From CAVTRI01 sp963737075 (GTDB lineage Bacteria > Actinomycetota > Acidimicrobiia > Acidimicrobiales > Palsa-688): a stretch of DNA of 64,000 nt. Location: positions 2,294,001 through 2,358,000 of the forward strand of contig CAVTRI010000002.1 of NCBI GenBank assembly GCA_963737075.1, in the 5' to 3' direction. Below the pieces are notes generated by a model. It did no database searches and was not told where the DNA came from. It saw only the letters and a program-made list of their open reading frames with translations. Both the position numbers and the translations under genes were made by a program. Below, piece by piece: positions 25,995 through 34,230 of the stretch; the first letter of the stretch is position 1, and each line of letters starts with the position of its first letter.

Positions 25995-26110
25995 CGTCGA
26001 CATGGTCAGCGAATGTCCGGCACTGGCCCGCGTTCGTCCGCGACGTCCTGACCTGAAAAGGCTGTCGCGAGGAGGCGGGACCGATGAGTTTTGACGGGGC
26101 GGCTTGTCAA

Positions 26111-26138
26111 ACTGTCCGAAGCAGCGTCTTCGGACGGT
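26111..26138. promoter_or_regulatory. inverted repeat upstream of PhnB-like gene
   Basis: ACTGTCCGAAG and CTTCGGACGGT (10 of 11 pairs) flank a six-base loop and end 28 bases before the ATG at 26167. It is either an operator or a leader hairpin. Confidence 0.35.
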
Positions 26139-26166
26139 CGGAGCCAGCACAAGGGAGGAACACTCG

Positions 26167-26601
26167 ATGAGCCGGGTAAGCACCTATCTGAACTTCATGG
26201 GCAACACGGAGGAAGCGTTTCGCTTCTACCAATCCGTCTTCGGCACTGAGATCACGGGTGAGATTGCACGAGTCGGGGACATGCCGACCGGACCCGGCGG
26301 CCCTGCGGTCTCCGACGCTGAGAAGAGCCTGGTCGCGCACGTCGAGCTTCCGATCCTGGCCGGTCATGTGCTGATGGGCACGGACATGCTGGAGTCGATG
26401 GGTCACGAGCTGCGGATCGGCAACAACGTCACGATCAACCTCGAGCCAGACACGCGGGCGGAGACCGATCGACTGTACGCCGCGCTCGCCGATGCCGGTA
26501 ACGAGTCCACTGGGATGCAAGACATGCCGTGGGGCTACTGGGGCTCCACCCTCGACCGCTTCGGCATTCGTTGGATGTTCAACTGCGGAGCCTCGTCGTA
26601 G
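26167..26601 (+). CDS. PhnB/DUF-type VOC family protein
   Basis: A 144-residue protein of the 3-demethylubiquinone-9 methyltransferase-like/PhnB group: 'STYLNFMGNTEEAFRFYQSV', then 'EITGEIARVGDMP' and a closing 'WGYWGSTLDRFGIRWMFN'. One VOC module acting as a dimer. The start is set by GGGAGGAA upstream of ATG 26167. Function of the group is mostly unknown; antibiotic sequestration or isomerisation is possible. Confidence 0.85.
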   Translation: MSRVSTYLNFMGNTEEAFRFYQSVFGTEITGEIARVGDMPTGPGGPAVSDAEKSLVAHVELPILAGHVLMGTDMLESMGHELRIGNNVTINLEPDTRAETDRLYAALADAGNESTGMQDMPWGYWGSTLDRFGIRWMFNCGASS

Positions 26602-26655
26602 ACACCCGAACACCTCTCAGCATGCGGCCCTTCGCCGCTCCGTATGATCGGTGCG

Positions 26656-27456
26656 ATGAGAGGCGTCCGTGTCGCTGGGGCTGACGCGAACAGTCGCTGG
26701 GCGGAGATGCTCGCTCGTTGGGCGATCCCCGACGAGCTCCGAGCCGCCGCTGGCACTACACCGTACTTTTTCGACCCGCAAGTGTTCGCCCAAGCCGCCG
26801 ACGAAGCGCTCGGCCGGGCTGAGGATTCTCCCTCTGATGAGGTCGCCCGAGAGGCATTGCCAACTGGCGGTTCGGTTCTCGACGTTGGCTGTGGCGCCGG
26901 TGCGGCCAGCTTGCGCCTCCGGCCCGACAGCGTGGTGGGTGTGGATACGAGTGGGCGGTTGCTTCACGCATTCGCCAGCCGCGCAGCCTCGTTGGGCATC
27001 GTCGCCACCACGGTGGAAGGGGTCTGGCCCGACGTGGCGGAGCGCTCGGCGCCCGGTGATGTCGTCGTTTGTCACCACGTCTTCTACAACGTCGCTGACC
27101 TGAACACCTTCGCGGCCGCGCTCGACCGCCACGCACGAGAACGGGTCGTGGTGGAGCTGACCGCAGTTCATCCAATGGCCTGGATGGCCATCTACTGGAA
27201 GGGGCTCCACGGGCTTGCACGACCGGATCGGCCAATTGCCGAAGATGCCCTCGCCGTTCTCTCCGAGCTGGGACTGAAGCCTCACCACGAGCGGTGGAGT
27301 CGCCCGTATCAGATGATCGGAGAGCACGGACGCCACCGTCTCGAGAGCATGGCCCGTAGGCTGTGCCTGCCTCCGGAGCGTCACGCAGAGTTGGATCGGC
27401 TGCTTAAAGAGAACCCGCCACCGGTCGAGCGCGAGGTCGTGACAATATGGTGGTAG
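26656..27456 (+). CDS. class I SAM-dependent methyltransferase
   Basis: A protein of about 266 residues. Motif I is LDVGCGAGAASLRLRP, the strand-2 acidic residue is in VVGVDTSG, and post-motif I is GDVVVCHHVFYNVADL. The ATG at 26644 lies inside a TATGAT -10 box seven bases before ATG 26656, so 26656 is taken as a leaderless start. The C-terminal half is variable with no recognised substrate motif. Confidence 0.82.
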   Translation: MRGVRVAGADANSRWAEMLARWAIPDELRAAAGTTPYFFDPQVFAQAADEALGRAEDSPSDEVAREALPTGGSVLDVGCGAGAASLRLRPDSVVGVDTSGRLLHAFASRAASLGIVATTVEGVWPDVAERSAPGDVVVCHHVFYNVADLNTFAAALDRHARERVVVELTAVHPMAWMAIYWKGLHGLARPDRPIAEDALAVLSELGLKPHHERWSRPYQMIGEHGRHRLESMARRLCLPPERHAELDRLLKENPPPVEREVVTIWW

Positions 27457-27578
27457 CCACGACAGCGGCGATCAGGCACCCCTAGGAGCGAGGGTGGCTT
27501 TCATACGCCGCGTCAACAGGCTGAAAGCGGACTGCGGTAGAGTAAACATCGCCCCCCATTAGCGATGCTGCGACAAGG

Positions 27579-28013
27579 ATGTGCAACCAGGCACACGCTG
27601 ACCTACCGGGAAGCCCCGACGCCCCGGGCCACGCCCGGCAGCTGGCCCGCGAATGGCTCGCAGCTTGGGGAGTGACCGATAGGGACGGCGCATGGCCGAC
27701 CGGCCAGGATGGAGTGCTCGCGCTCAGCGAACTGGTCTCCAACGCCGTGAAGTACGCCCCGGGACGGATCGAGTTCAGGCTGGAGACGCACCGGGACCTG
27801 ATTCGGGTGTCAGTCACCGACACCAGCCCCGATCCCGTGCGTCAGCGCGTCCCGACTGCCGACGATCCCGGCGGCCGGGGCATTCCGCTGCTTGACAGGA
27901 TGGGTGCCTGGGGTCAGGAACGACAGGACAACGGCAGCAAGCTTGTTTGGTGCGAGCTGCCCGTCACTGCGAGCGAGGCGCTCGCGCTCGGCTGTAGCCA
28001 ATCATCGTTCTGA
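27579..28013 (+). CDS. anti-sigma-factor-type ATP-binding protein (HATPase_c_2)
   Basis: A 144-residue stand-alone GHKL ATPase of the RsbW/SpoIIAB type. It has the N-box 'ALSELVSNAVKYAPG' and the G1-like 'DDPGGRGIPLLDRMGAWGQE'. Such proteins phosphorylate anti-anti-sigma factors or bind sigma factors in the general stress response. No partner STAS or sigma gene is adjacent, typical of orphan actinobacterial copies. A second copy lies at 32445. Confidence 0.82.
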   Translation: MCNQAHADLPGSPDAPGHARQLAREWLAAWGVTDRDGAWPTGQDGVLALSELVSNAVKYAPGRIEFRLETHRDLIRVSVTDTSPDPVRQRVPTADDPGGRGIPLLDRMGAWGQERQDNGSKLVWCELPVTASEALALGCSQSSF

Positions 28014-28198
28014 GCACATGAGACCCGCCCGACTCTCTGCCTATTCCATGACCTTTTTCGCGGGACAATGCTTGGTTCAAGCTGTTACCTATCTGGGCGT
28101 TTTTCGTTCGACGAGCGCGACGTCACCGGAACCCCAGCACGTTTGGACGTTCGAATCCTGGGCTGAGGACGGTCGCGCCCCCCGCATACCATGAGGCT

Positions 28199-28918
28199 GT
28201 GAAAAATCTCGGGCCGCTTCTCGCGTCTGGTCGGGACTCGGACATCTACGAGTATGGCCGTGGTCTCGTTCTGCGCCGATCTCGGGAAGGACGGTCGATG
28301 GCGAATGAGGGGCGCACGATGGCGTACCTCCACCAGCTCGGCTACCCCGTTCCTGCAATCGATGAAGTCAGCGAGGACGGCTTGGACCTGGTCATGGAAC
28401 GCGTCGATGGGCCGTCAATGGTCCAGGCCATCGGCTCCGCCCCTTGGAGAGTCAGACGCTACGGCCACATCCTGGCTGACCTGCACACCCATCTGCACAA
28501 TGTGCCGCCGCCCGACTTCCTCGCTTCGACTCCGGGGCTCACCGGCAACTCAGTCGTCCACCTAGACCTTCACCCCTTGAACGTGATCATCGGTAAGAAA
28601 GGTCCGGTGGTCATCGACTGGTCGAACGCGTCCCTGGGCGACCCGGATACTGACGTGGGGTTGGCCTGGGTTCTGATGGCGGCTGGCGAGATACCGGGCG
28701 GGCGGGTGACGTCTACGATGCTCGGATGGGGACGAAGCTTGTTGGTTGACAGCTTTCTAACGAGCTTCGACCGTCAGCAGGTCGCCAGCAAACTGAGGAG
28801 GATCGTTGCGGTGAAGGCGTTAGATCCTCATATGAGCCCTAAGGAGACGGACAGGATGTGGAGCGTCGTCGCCGGCGCCGAACACAAGAGAGCACGAGCG
28901 AAATGGCGCAGACCGTAG
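28199..28918 (+). CDS. aminoglycoside phosphotransferase-like (APH) kinase
   Basis: A 239-residue small kinase-fold protein. Brenner motif VVHLDLHPLNVII supplies the catalytic Asp; 'VVIDWSNASLGDPDTDVGLA' supplies the metal-binding Asp. The N-lobe is short (lysine region VLRRSREG). The GTG start is six bases after a TACCAT box, indicating a leaderless mRNA. Despite the family name, members phosphorylate many small metabolites; resistance is not implied. Confidence 0.82.
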   Translation: MKNLGPLLASGRDSDIYEYGRGLVLRRSREGRSMANEGRTMAYLHQLGYPVPAIDEVSEDGLDLVMERVDGPSMVQAIGSAPWRVRRYGHILADLHTHLHNVPPPDFLASTPGLTGNSVVHLDLHPLNVIIGKKGPVVIDWSNASLGDPDTDVGLAWVLMAAGEIPGGRVTSTMLGWGRSLLVDSFLTSFDRQQVASKLRRIVAVKALDPHMSPKETDRMWSVVAGAEHKRARAKWRRP

Positions 28919-28981
28919 ACGACTCACCCTCTGAGTGGAGCCCTAAAGCGGACATTGCGCCCTGTCCAAATGCAGAAGGAC

Positions 28982-29566
28982 CTAGTCTTGTTGCAATGGA
29001 GAGGCGGCCTCCGAAGCCGCGGATCGCGCGTGCTCCGCTGTCTCCTCCGCGGCCTCCGTCGCGGTCGCCTTGATCTCGCGAGCCGCCTCGACAGCTGGCT
29101 CCTGAAGCTTCGAGACCGTTTCTTGTGCCGCGTGCTTGATTGGCTCGGATAGCTCGCCGGCTTTCTCCTCAACCCGCCTGGCGACCATTTGCTCCTGCTC
29201 GGTCGCCGGTAGTAGCGACCCGAGCAACCATCCAGCGCCGAAGGCGATCAGCCCGGCTGCGAGGGGGTTGCCCTGCGCTTGACGGCCCACTGCCTCCGGA
29301 GCTCGAGCAGCAGTGTCAGCGACTGTCGACGCGCGCGAACGAACGGTCTCCTTGGCAGAGGCAAGACCGGATCCTGCGCTTCGGGAAGAGCCTGTCGGCG
29401 TACCCATGACGCGAGCCCGCGCGGAGGCGGCCGCCCCCTTGAGCCGATCCGCACGGCGGCTGACGGCCCGCGACGGCGACAATTTATCCGTGAGTCGATC
29501 AACGTCCAGGCTGAGCGTGGAACGGGTCATGTCGATCTCTCGTTGGATCTCTTCGGGGCTGCTCAC
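28982..29566 (-). CDS. DUF3618-containing membrane-associated protein
   Basis: A 194-residue protein. The N-terminal DUF3618 motif is 'SPEEIQREIDMTRSTLSLDV' followed by LTDKLSP. One transmembrane helix is near residues 102-120 (AAGLIAFGAGWLLGSLLPA). The C-terminal 60 residues are an Ala/Glu-rich coiled coil. It is the third gene of a unit with the holin-X-like and Ala-rich proteins upstream; such trios are common in actinobacteria and are linked to envelope stress. Molecular role unknown. Confidence 0.8.
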   Translation of the reverse strand: MSSPEEIQREIDMTRSTLSLDVDRLTDKLSPSRAVSRRADRLKGAAASARARVMGTPTGSSRSAGSGLASAKETVRSRASTVADTAARAPEAVGRQAQGNPLAAGLIAFGAGWLLGSLLPATEQEQMVARRVEEKAGELSEPIKHAAQETVSKLQEPAVEAAREIKATATEAAEETAEHARSAASEAASPLQQD

Positions 29567-29575
29567 GTTTCCTCC

Positions 29576-30007
29576 CTAGTGGCCCTTCAGCGCGTCGGGG
29601 ATTTGTCGAACGGTTTTCACGGTTCGTTCCGGCTTGGGGTTGAGCGCCCGTAGTGTTGAGCGCCCTTTTGCAACAAAAACGATCCCGATCGCCGCCCATA
29701 ACGCGGCAACAATGATGGCCGCCCACGCGGCGTCGATGGCGTGCTCCAGACCCCACCACACCGCGATGGAAAGGAAGAGCAGCACCATGTAGCCGGCGAA
29801 CGCTGCTCCGCCGATCAGACCCGCGCCCTTGCCCGCCTTCGCTGCCTCTTGCTTCAGCTCTGCTTTGACCAGCTCCAGCTCCTGGCGTACGAGGACCGAC
29901 AGGTCGCGGCTCACGTCGGCCAGCACGTCGACGACGGATGGGGCCGGTTGTCCTCGAGCGGCGTACCCTTGTGACCCCGACGCAGAGGCGTCGACCGGCG
30001 CGCTCAT
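29576..30007 (-). CDS. holin-X-like membrane protein (Phage_holin_3_6/DUF1469)
   Basis: A 143-residue protein. An amphipathic coiled coil ('DLSVLVRQELELVKAELKQE') precedes two transmembrane helices (about 67-85 and 92-112). The family name is historical; non-phage copies accompany DUF3618 proteins, as here. The ATG overlaps the stop of the upstream gene (ATGA). Confidence 0.85.
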   Translation of the reverse strand: MSAPVDASASGSQGYAARGQPAPSVVDVLADVSRDLSVLVRQELELVKAELKQEAAKAGKGAGLIGGAAFAGYMVLLFLSIAVWWGLEHAIDAAWAAIIVAALWAAIGIVFVAKGRSTLRALNPKPERTVKTVRQIPDALKGH

Positions 30008-30801
30008 GGAGCTGCCTCGGGGTCCATTGGGCTGCGAGGCACCGCACCTTCGGCGGGGTACGGCCTTGAGACCGAGCCGCCGTGCGGACGGTCGGTTCCA
30101 ACTGGGTACTCGGGGTAGGTTTCGGGTTCGCCGGCGTAGCCTCCAGCGCGCTCGGTTTCACCGCGCAGTTGCGCCTCAACCGCCGGTGCTCCATACCCAA
30201 TGGGGTCCCCACTCGATCCGGGCACCACCTGAGGCGGCGGTCCGAGACGGTCGGTGTCAGGTACCGATCGCGACCGGTCGGCGTCGTCGGCGTGGGCAGC
30301 CGTGACACCACGGGTCAGCCTGCCGACGAGCACACCAGCGACGGCGGCGCCCGCCAGGAACGCTCCGGGACGGTCACGTCCGAAGCCTCGCACCTCCTCC
30401 AGCACGTCGCCTGGTTGGCGGGCATCCAGCCAATCCGCGAAGCTGCGAACTCGGTCCCGTGCCTTGCTGGCCACCTCCGCCGCCAGCCCTTGTTGCTCCG
30501 ACCTCGTGGTCATGGCCTCCAGCTCATCCGCGAAGGATCGGAGGTTGCCGACTAGCTGCCGCTGCTGCTGGGCCGCTTGGCGCCCAGCCTCCTCCCCGGC
30601 TTCGCTTAGGAGGTTGCGGCCCTGCCGCTGCGTCTCAGCGACCACGTCCTTCGTCTTGTCGGCGGCCACCTGGGCGACGTCGCCGGCACCTCGCTGTGCC
30701 TGCTGAACGGCGTCGGACGTGCGGTCTTTCAATGGTGGGGTCTGCCCACCTGCGCCCGACGGTGACGTCGGCGACCCCGTCCCGAAGACTTCCTCGCTCA
30801 T
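30004..30801 (-). CDS. Ala/Gln-rich coiled-coil protein of the DUF3618 unit
   Basis: A 265-residue protein with a long predicted coiled coil (about 25-135, rich in Ala, Gln, Arg and Asp; 'VAADKTKDVVAETQRQGRNL' resembles LEA/apolipoprotein-like repeats), one hydrophobic helix 'GAFLAGAAVAGVLVGRLTRG', and a disordered Pro/Gly-rich tail. It is the first gene of a three-gene unit. It probably lines the membrane or stabilises it under stress, by inference from composition and context. Confidence 0.75.
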   Translation of the reverse strand: MSEEVFGTGSPTSPSGAGGQTPPLKDRTSDAVQQAQRGAGDVAQVAADKTKDVVAETQRQGRNLLSEAGEEAGRQAAQQQRQLVGNLRSFADELEAMTTRSEQQGLAAEVASKARDRVRSFADWLDARQPGDVLEEVRGFGRDRPGAFLAGAAVAGVLVGRLTRGVTAAHADDADRSRSVPDTDRLGPPPQVVPGSSGDPIGYGAPAVEAQLRGETERAGGYAGEPETYPEYPVGTDRPHGGSVSRPYPAEGAVPRSPMDPEAAP

Positions 30802-30947
30802 GTGTCCCTCCCCGGGTCTCCCCAGCGTGTGTGCTTCTCAGTACCTCTCTCTGCGGTGCCCAAACGTTTACGACCGGGACAGCCCTGCGTCATCTCGACC
30901 GCGCGCACCATGTCCGCGCGATGATCGCCGCTCGCATGGAGGGCTTC

Positions 30948-31091
30948 TTATTGCTCGCCAGCGTTGGTGGACGGAGGTGCCTCCCGTACCTCTGCTTCGT
31001 CGCCATCGACGACGCCAGTCGCTGAGGGCGCCGTGTCGATCGGAGGTGGGGGGACGGGGTTGGGGTCAGGATCATTCGGAGCATTTGTCAT
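30948..31091 (-). CDS. small acidic proline-rich protein
   Basis: A 47-residue frame (MTNAPNDPDPNPVPPPPIDT...) with GGGGAT upstream of the ATG. High GC at third positions and a continuous disordered composition suggest translation, but no family is known. It sits in the otherwise empty gap 30802-31204. Confidence 0.4.
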   Translation of the reverse strand: MTNAPNDPDPNPVPPPPIDTAPSATGVVDGDEAEVREAPPSTNAGEQ

Positions 31092-31204
31092 GGCGATCCC
31101 CTACCCCCGGCGACTCGCCTGCACACCTTGCGGAACCCGCGCGCTCACGGCTCGCGGCCGAATACACGTTCGACACGGCATCCCATGGGTGAGGATTGAG
31201 AACT

Positions 31205-31294
31205 ATGAGCGAGCAGACGCCTACACCAGACGCTCTGGCGGAGAAGGACTCCGACGAGTGGGCTACCGGTGAAGAGCCGATGACGGGCCCTTGA
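31205..31294 (+). CDS. truncated DUF3072-like small protein
   Basis: A 29-residue frame containing 'DSDEWATGEEPMTGP', the core of DUF3072 (DDWVTGDEPMTGAQ). Intact members continue for 20-40 more residues, with a helix after TG; here TGA follows directly. Either a remnant or a naturally shortened copy. GTGAGG lies upstream of the ATG. It converges on PhoU with five bases between. Confidence 0.55.
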   Translation: MSEQTPTPDALAEKDSDEWATGEEPMTGP

Positions 31295-31299
31295 GCAGG

Positions 31300-31938
31300 T
31301 CAATAACGCGACTCACGCGCGATCGTCGGGACGGCTTGTCCCCTGTGGAGGGCCTCGATCCGACGCGTAAGGTTGACCGCGTGGTCGCCAAGGCGCTCGT
31401 AGAAGCGCGAGAGGAGAGCGACCTGGGCTCCTACGGCGGGCGGCATGGTCCCTGCCGCGACTTCGTTGTCGAGCCGAGCATGGAGGACATCAAGCTCTTC
31501 GTCAGCTTCATCGATGACCGCGGCTGACGCGCTCTGCTCCGAGTAGGCGTCGGCAGCGATGCGCCACATCCCAATCGCCGCTCTGGACATGCGGTCGACG
31601 ATCCCGCGGCTGACGGGGCTCATCTCAGCGCCGATGTCCGTAAGGGCCCGCTGCGCAATGTGCTCGGCCAGGTCCGCACTCCGCTCGAGCTCTGGAAGGA
31701 TCAGCAGGACCGCAACGTACGAGCGGAGGTCGTCGGGATCGGGTGTGCGGCAGCTCAGATGGTCCCAGATCGCGTCCTCCACTTGTGCGGTCAGGCGATC
31801 GATCACACAGTCGCCGTGAATGACTGATGTACCGAGTTGTTTGTCTCGGTCGAGCAGAGCAGAAGTTGCCTTGGCCAAAGCCTCGCGTACCAGGCCGAAC
31901 AGGCGCCGGACGTCCCCTTCAACCGATGCCGGTTCCAC
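31300..31938 (-). CDS. phoU: PhoU-like phosphate regulator
   Basis: A 212-residue helical protein made of two PhoU three-helix repeats, each with the family acidic signature: 'ELERSADLAEHIAQR' (repeat 1) and 'FYERLGDHAVNLTRR' (repeat 2), which bind metal clusters. PhoU dampens PhoR signalling through the Pst transporter and limits phosphate uptake. No pst or phoR gene is nearby, so this is probably an orphan paralogue. Confidence 0.88.
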   Translation of the reverse strand: MEPASVEGDVRRLFGLVREALAKATSALLDRDKQLGTSVIHGDCVIDRLTAQVEDAIWDHLSCRTPDPDDLRSYVAVLLILPELERSADLAEHIAQRALTDIGAEMSPVSRGIVDRMSRAAIGMWRIAADAYSEQSASAAVIDEADEELDVLHARLDNEVAAGTMPPAVGAQVALLSRFYERLGDHAVNLTRRIEALHRGQAVPTIARESRY

Positions 31939-32104
31939 AGCCTTCCGATACCCCGGTTCGGCTTCCTATGAACTCACTGGGACCACCGTCATGGTGCCGT
32001 CTGCGGCTTCTCGCTTACCGCGATCACCGGGTTGTCGAAGTCGGGCTGATCCGGGGTGGGGTCCGTCGCGGTAGGAGGGCGTTTGGATTGGAGCCGGTCG
32101 CGAC

Positions 32105-32139
32105 ACTGCTCGGCGACCCAAACGGTATCGCCGAGCAGT
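32105..32139 (-). terminator. strong hairpin after small membrane protein gene
   Basis: ACTGCTCGGCGA and TCGCCGAGCAGT are perfect 12-base inverted arms with an 11-base loop, located 30 bases past the stop at 32169. No T-run follows. The hairpin probably terminates or protects the transcript. The rest of 31939-32168 shows no gene. Confidence 0.55.
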
Positions 32140-32168
32140 CAAGCCCTACTTACATCGGGCGCCGCTAC

Positions 32169-32339
32169 TTACGAACGGCCGTACCAGCGTCGTCGGCCAC
32201 CACCTTCGGCCGCACCGACGACCCAACCGACGAGCCAGAGCACGATGACCGCAAGAGCTATCCACCAGAGCACGTGAATAGCGAATCCGACGCCGAAGAG
32301 GATCAACGCCAAGAGGAAGATGAGCAGGGCGAGAAGCAC
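32169..32339 (-). CDS. small hydrophobic membrane protein
   Basis: A 56-residue protein almost entirely two adjacent transmembrane helices ('LLALLIFLLALILFGVGF', 'HVLWWIALAVIVLWLVGWVV') with a basic tail RRRWYGRS. The GTG at 32339 follows AGGAAGGA by seven bases and is preferred over the upstream ATG at 32444. Such mini-proteins are abundant and stress-induced in actinobacteria; function unknown. Confidence 0.7.
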   Translation of the reverse strand: MLLALLIFLLALILFGVGFAIHVLWWIALAVIVLWLVGWVVGAAEGGGRRRWYGRS

Positions 32340-32444
32340 TTCTGTATCCTTCCTGAGCGGCAGGCCGAACAAGCTGGCGCCGCTCGATGTCGGGATCTGA
32401 TTTGGTCGGTCGATCTTTTCCCCTTGCACGCGACTTCTAACCAT

Positions 32445-32852
32445 CTACTCGTGAGCCTCACGGTTCAGATCGAACCAGACCCGTTTGCCGCCGGGCCGAG
32501 GTGATACCCCCCATTCCTGGGAAAGGCACGCGACGAGGGCCATACCGCGCCCGCCGGTGGCGTTGGACCCCCGGGCGCACGTGATCGGCGGGGAGGGTTC
32601 GTCATCGCTGACGCCGACGCTGAGCTTCGCCTCTGTCAGTTCTATCTCCACCATGACGCTTTCGCTCGTGCTGTGAAGGATGGCGTTCGTGACCAGCTCA
32701 GTCATGAGCAGCGCGGCCGCTCCCTCATCGGTTTCACCCTGGATTGGCATGAGTATTCCATGCAGCCACGCACGGGCTGCTGCTGGGGTGGCTGCCTCCG
32801 CCAAAAACGATCTCGACCAACGAGTTGGAGGGCTGCTCGCGCCGCCTCTCAT
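32445..32852 (-). CDS. anti-sigma-factor-type ATP-binding protein (HATPase_c_2)
   Basis: A GHKL ATPase of RsbW/streptomycete type: N-box 'LLMTELVTNAILHSTSES', then DDEPSPPI and 'ATGGRGMALVACLSQEWG' forming the ATP lid. The ATG at 32852 has GGAAAGA upstream; a frame to 32975 exists but its extra residues have no homology-like character and approach the IS110 end. It is paralogous in type to the protein at 27579. It likely modulates a sigma factor or anti-anti-sigma protein. Confidence 0.8.
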   Translation of the reverse strand: MRGGASSPPTRWSRSFLAEAATPAAARAWLHGILMPIQGETDEGAAALLMTELVTNAILHSTSESVMVEIELTEAKLSVGVSDDEPSPPITCARGSNATGGRGMALVACLSQEWGVSPRPGGKRVWFDLNREAHE

Positions 32853-32994
32853 GCCTGGGATCTTTCCAGTGCTCACACCGCCGAAACCCGTCATCCTTCG
32901 CAAGTTCTGGCCTAGACACGGCGGCAACTTGGTCAGCCGGGTCCCCGCCCCCATTATTCCTATGAGGAGAATCATCCCGGGTGAGTGCTAGGCG

Positions 32995-34230
32995 TTATGC
33001 GACTTTGGTGAGGCTGACGCCGTAGCCGAGCTCTTGGAGTTGGCGGATGAGGTGGTCGCGTCTGCGTTCAGGGTCGGTGCGGCGGGTGAACCAGTCGTCA
33101 CCGAGGTCGGCGTAGTCACAGTTTTGGCTGAGCAGATGCCAGCAGACGATGAGGATGGAGTGGCCGACGGCGACGGCGGCTCTCTTCTTGCCGGTGCGCC
33201 GCGCCAGACGCCAGAACTGGGCGGACAGATAGGCGTTGCGAGCGTGGGCGGTGGCCCAGGCGCACTCGACGAGGATCTCGGCCAGCCAGGGGCTGCCCTT
33301 GCGGGTCTTCCCAGACCGCCGTTTGCCGCCGGTGATGTTGTTGCCCGGACACATCCCCGCCCACGATGCGAGGTGCCCGGCGGTGGGGAATCGACTCATG
33401 TCGGTGCCGATCTCGGCGATGATGCACTCCGCGGATCGTTTGCCGACGCCGGTGATGGTGTCGAGACGGTCGCGAGCCTCAGCAAAAGGGGCGATCACTC
33501 GATCGACTGCAACGTCCAGCCTGGTGATCTGAGCCTCGAGATACTCGACATGATCGAGCGACATGCCCACGAGCAAGGCGTGGTGGTCCCCGAAGCGGCC
33601 ACGCAGCGCTTGTCGCAGCGCCGGGATCTTGCGACGAAGCTTGCGCTGGGACAGCTCAGCCAAGACTTCGGGGTTGCGCTCTCCAGCGATCAGCGCTCGT
33701 AGCATCGCACGTCCGGAGACGCCGAGCACCTCAGAGGCCACCGAGCCCAGCTTGATGCCGGCATCTTCGAGGGTCTTTTGGATCCGTTGGCACTCGGAGG
33801 TATGAGCCTGGATCAGCCGCTTGCGATACCGGGTGAGGTCCCGCAGTAGACGGATCGCCAACGGGGGAACGAAACTGGAACGCAGCAAGCCGTGTTCGAG
33901 CAGCTCAGCCAGCCATTCGGCGTCGGCCACGTCGCTCTTGCGACCGGGGACGAGCTTGACGTGGCGAGCGTTGACCAGCCTCAGGTCGAACCCTCGCTCC
34001 TCCAGCACATACCACACCGGCTTCCAATACGAGCCAGTAGCCTCCATCACCACCTCGGTGACCCCGTTAGCGACGAACCAGTCCGCGAGGGCGTCCAGCT
34101 GGGAAGTGAAGGTCGCGAACGTGAGGGTCTCCTTGTGACGCCCGCCGTGATCGCCCGGCGTTCGGACGCAGGCGACGACCTCGTCCTTGCCGATGTCGAC
34201 CCCAGCGCAACGCTGCACCACCAGTTCCAT
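32995..34230 (-). CDS. IS110-family transposase
   Basis: A 411-residue DEDD transposase. The N-terminal RuvC-like half has 'GVDIGKDEVVACVRTPG' (first Asp), 'EVVMEATGSYWKPVWYVLEE' (Glu), and 'KSDVADAEWLAELL' (paired Asps). The C-terminal transposase_20 part has 'LDTITGVGKRSAECIIAEIG' and 'WAGMCPGNNITGGKRRSGKT' with the catalytic serine region. Both halves are intact, so activity is plausible. The ATG follows GTAGGAGGAGG. IS110 elements lack terminal inverted repeats and use a bridge RNA to choose targets. Confidence 0.95.
   Translation of the reverse strand: MELVVQRCAGVDIGKDEVVACVRTPGDHGGRHKETLTFATFTSQLDALADWFVANGVTEVVMEATGSYWKPVWYVLEERGFDLRLVNARHVKLVPGRKSDVADAEWLAELLEHGLLRSSFVPPLAIRLLRDLTRYRKRLIQAHTSECQRIQKTLEDAGIKLGSVASEVLGVSGRAMLRALIAGERNPEVLAELSQRKLRRKIPALRQALRGRFGDHHALLVGMSLDHVEYLEAQITRLDVAVDRVIAPFAEARDRLDTITGVGKRSAECIIAEIGTDMSRFPTAGHLASWAGMCPGNNITGGKRRSGKTRKGSPWLAEILVECAWATAHARNAYLSAQFWRLARRTGKKRAAVAVGHSILIVCWHLLSQNCDYADLGDDWFTRRTDPERRRDHLIRQLQELGYGVSLTKVA

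Noticed and set aside
28120..28170. tRNA-like T-arm (GTTCGAATCC) before the phosphotransferase gene
   Set aside because: No matching acceptor, D or anticodon stems surround it.
28199..28918. Aminoglycoside resistance gene
   Set aside because: Only the general APH kinase motifs are present and no resistance context exists; the substrate is open.
29576..30007. Prophage lysis gene (holin)
   Set aside because: No endolysin or phage structural genes nearby; the protein belongs to the chromosomal DUF3618-linked type.
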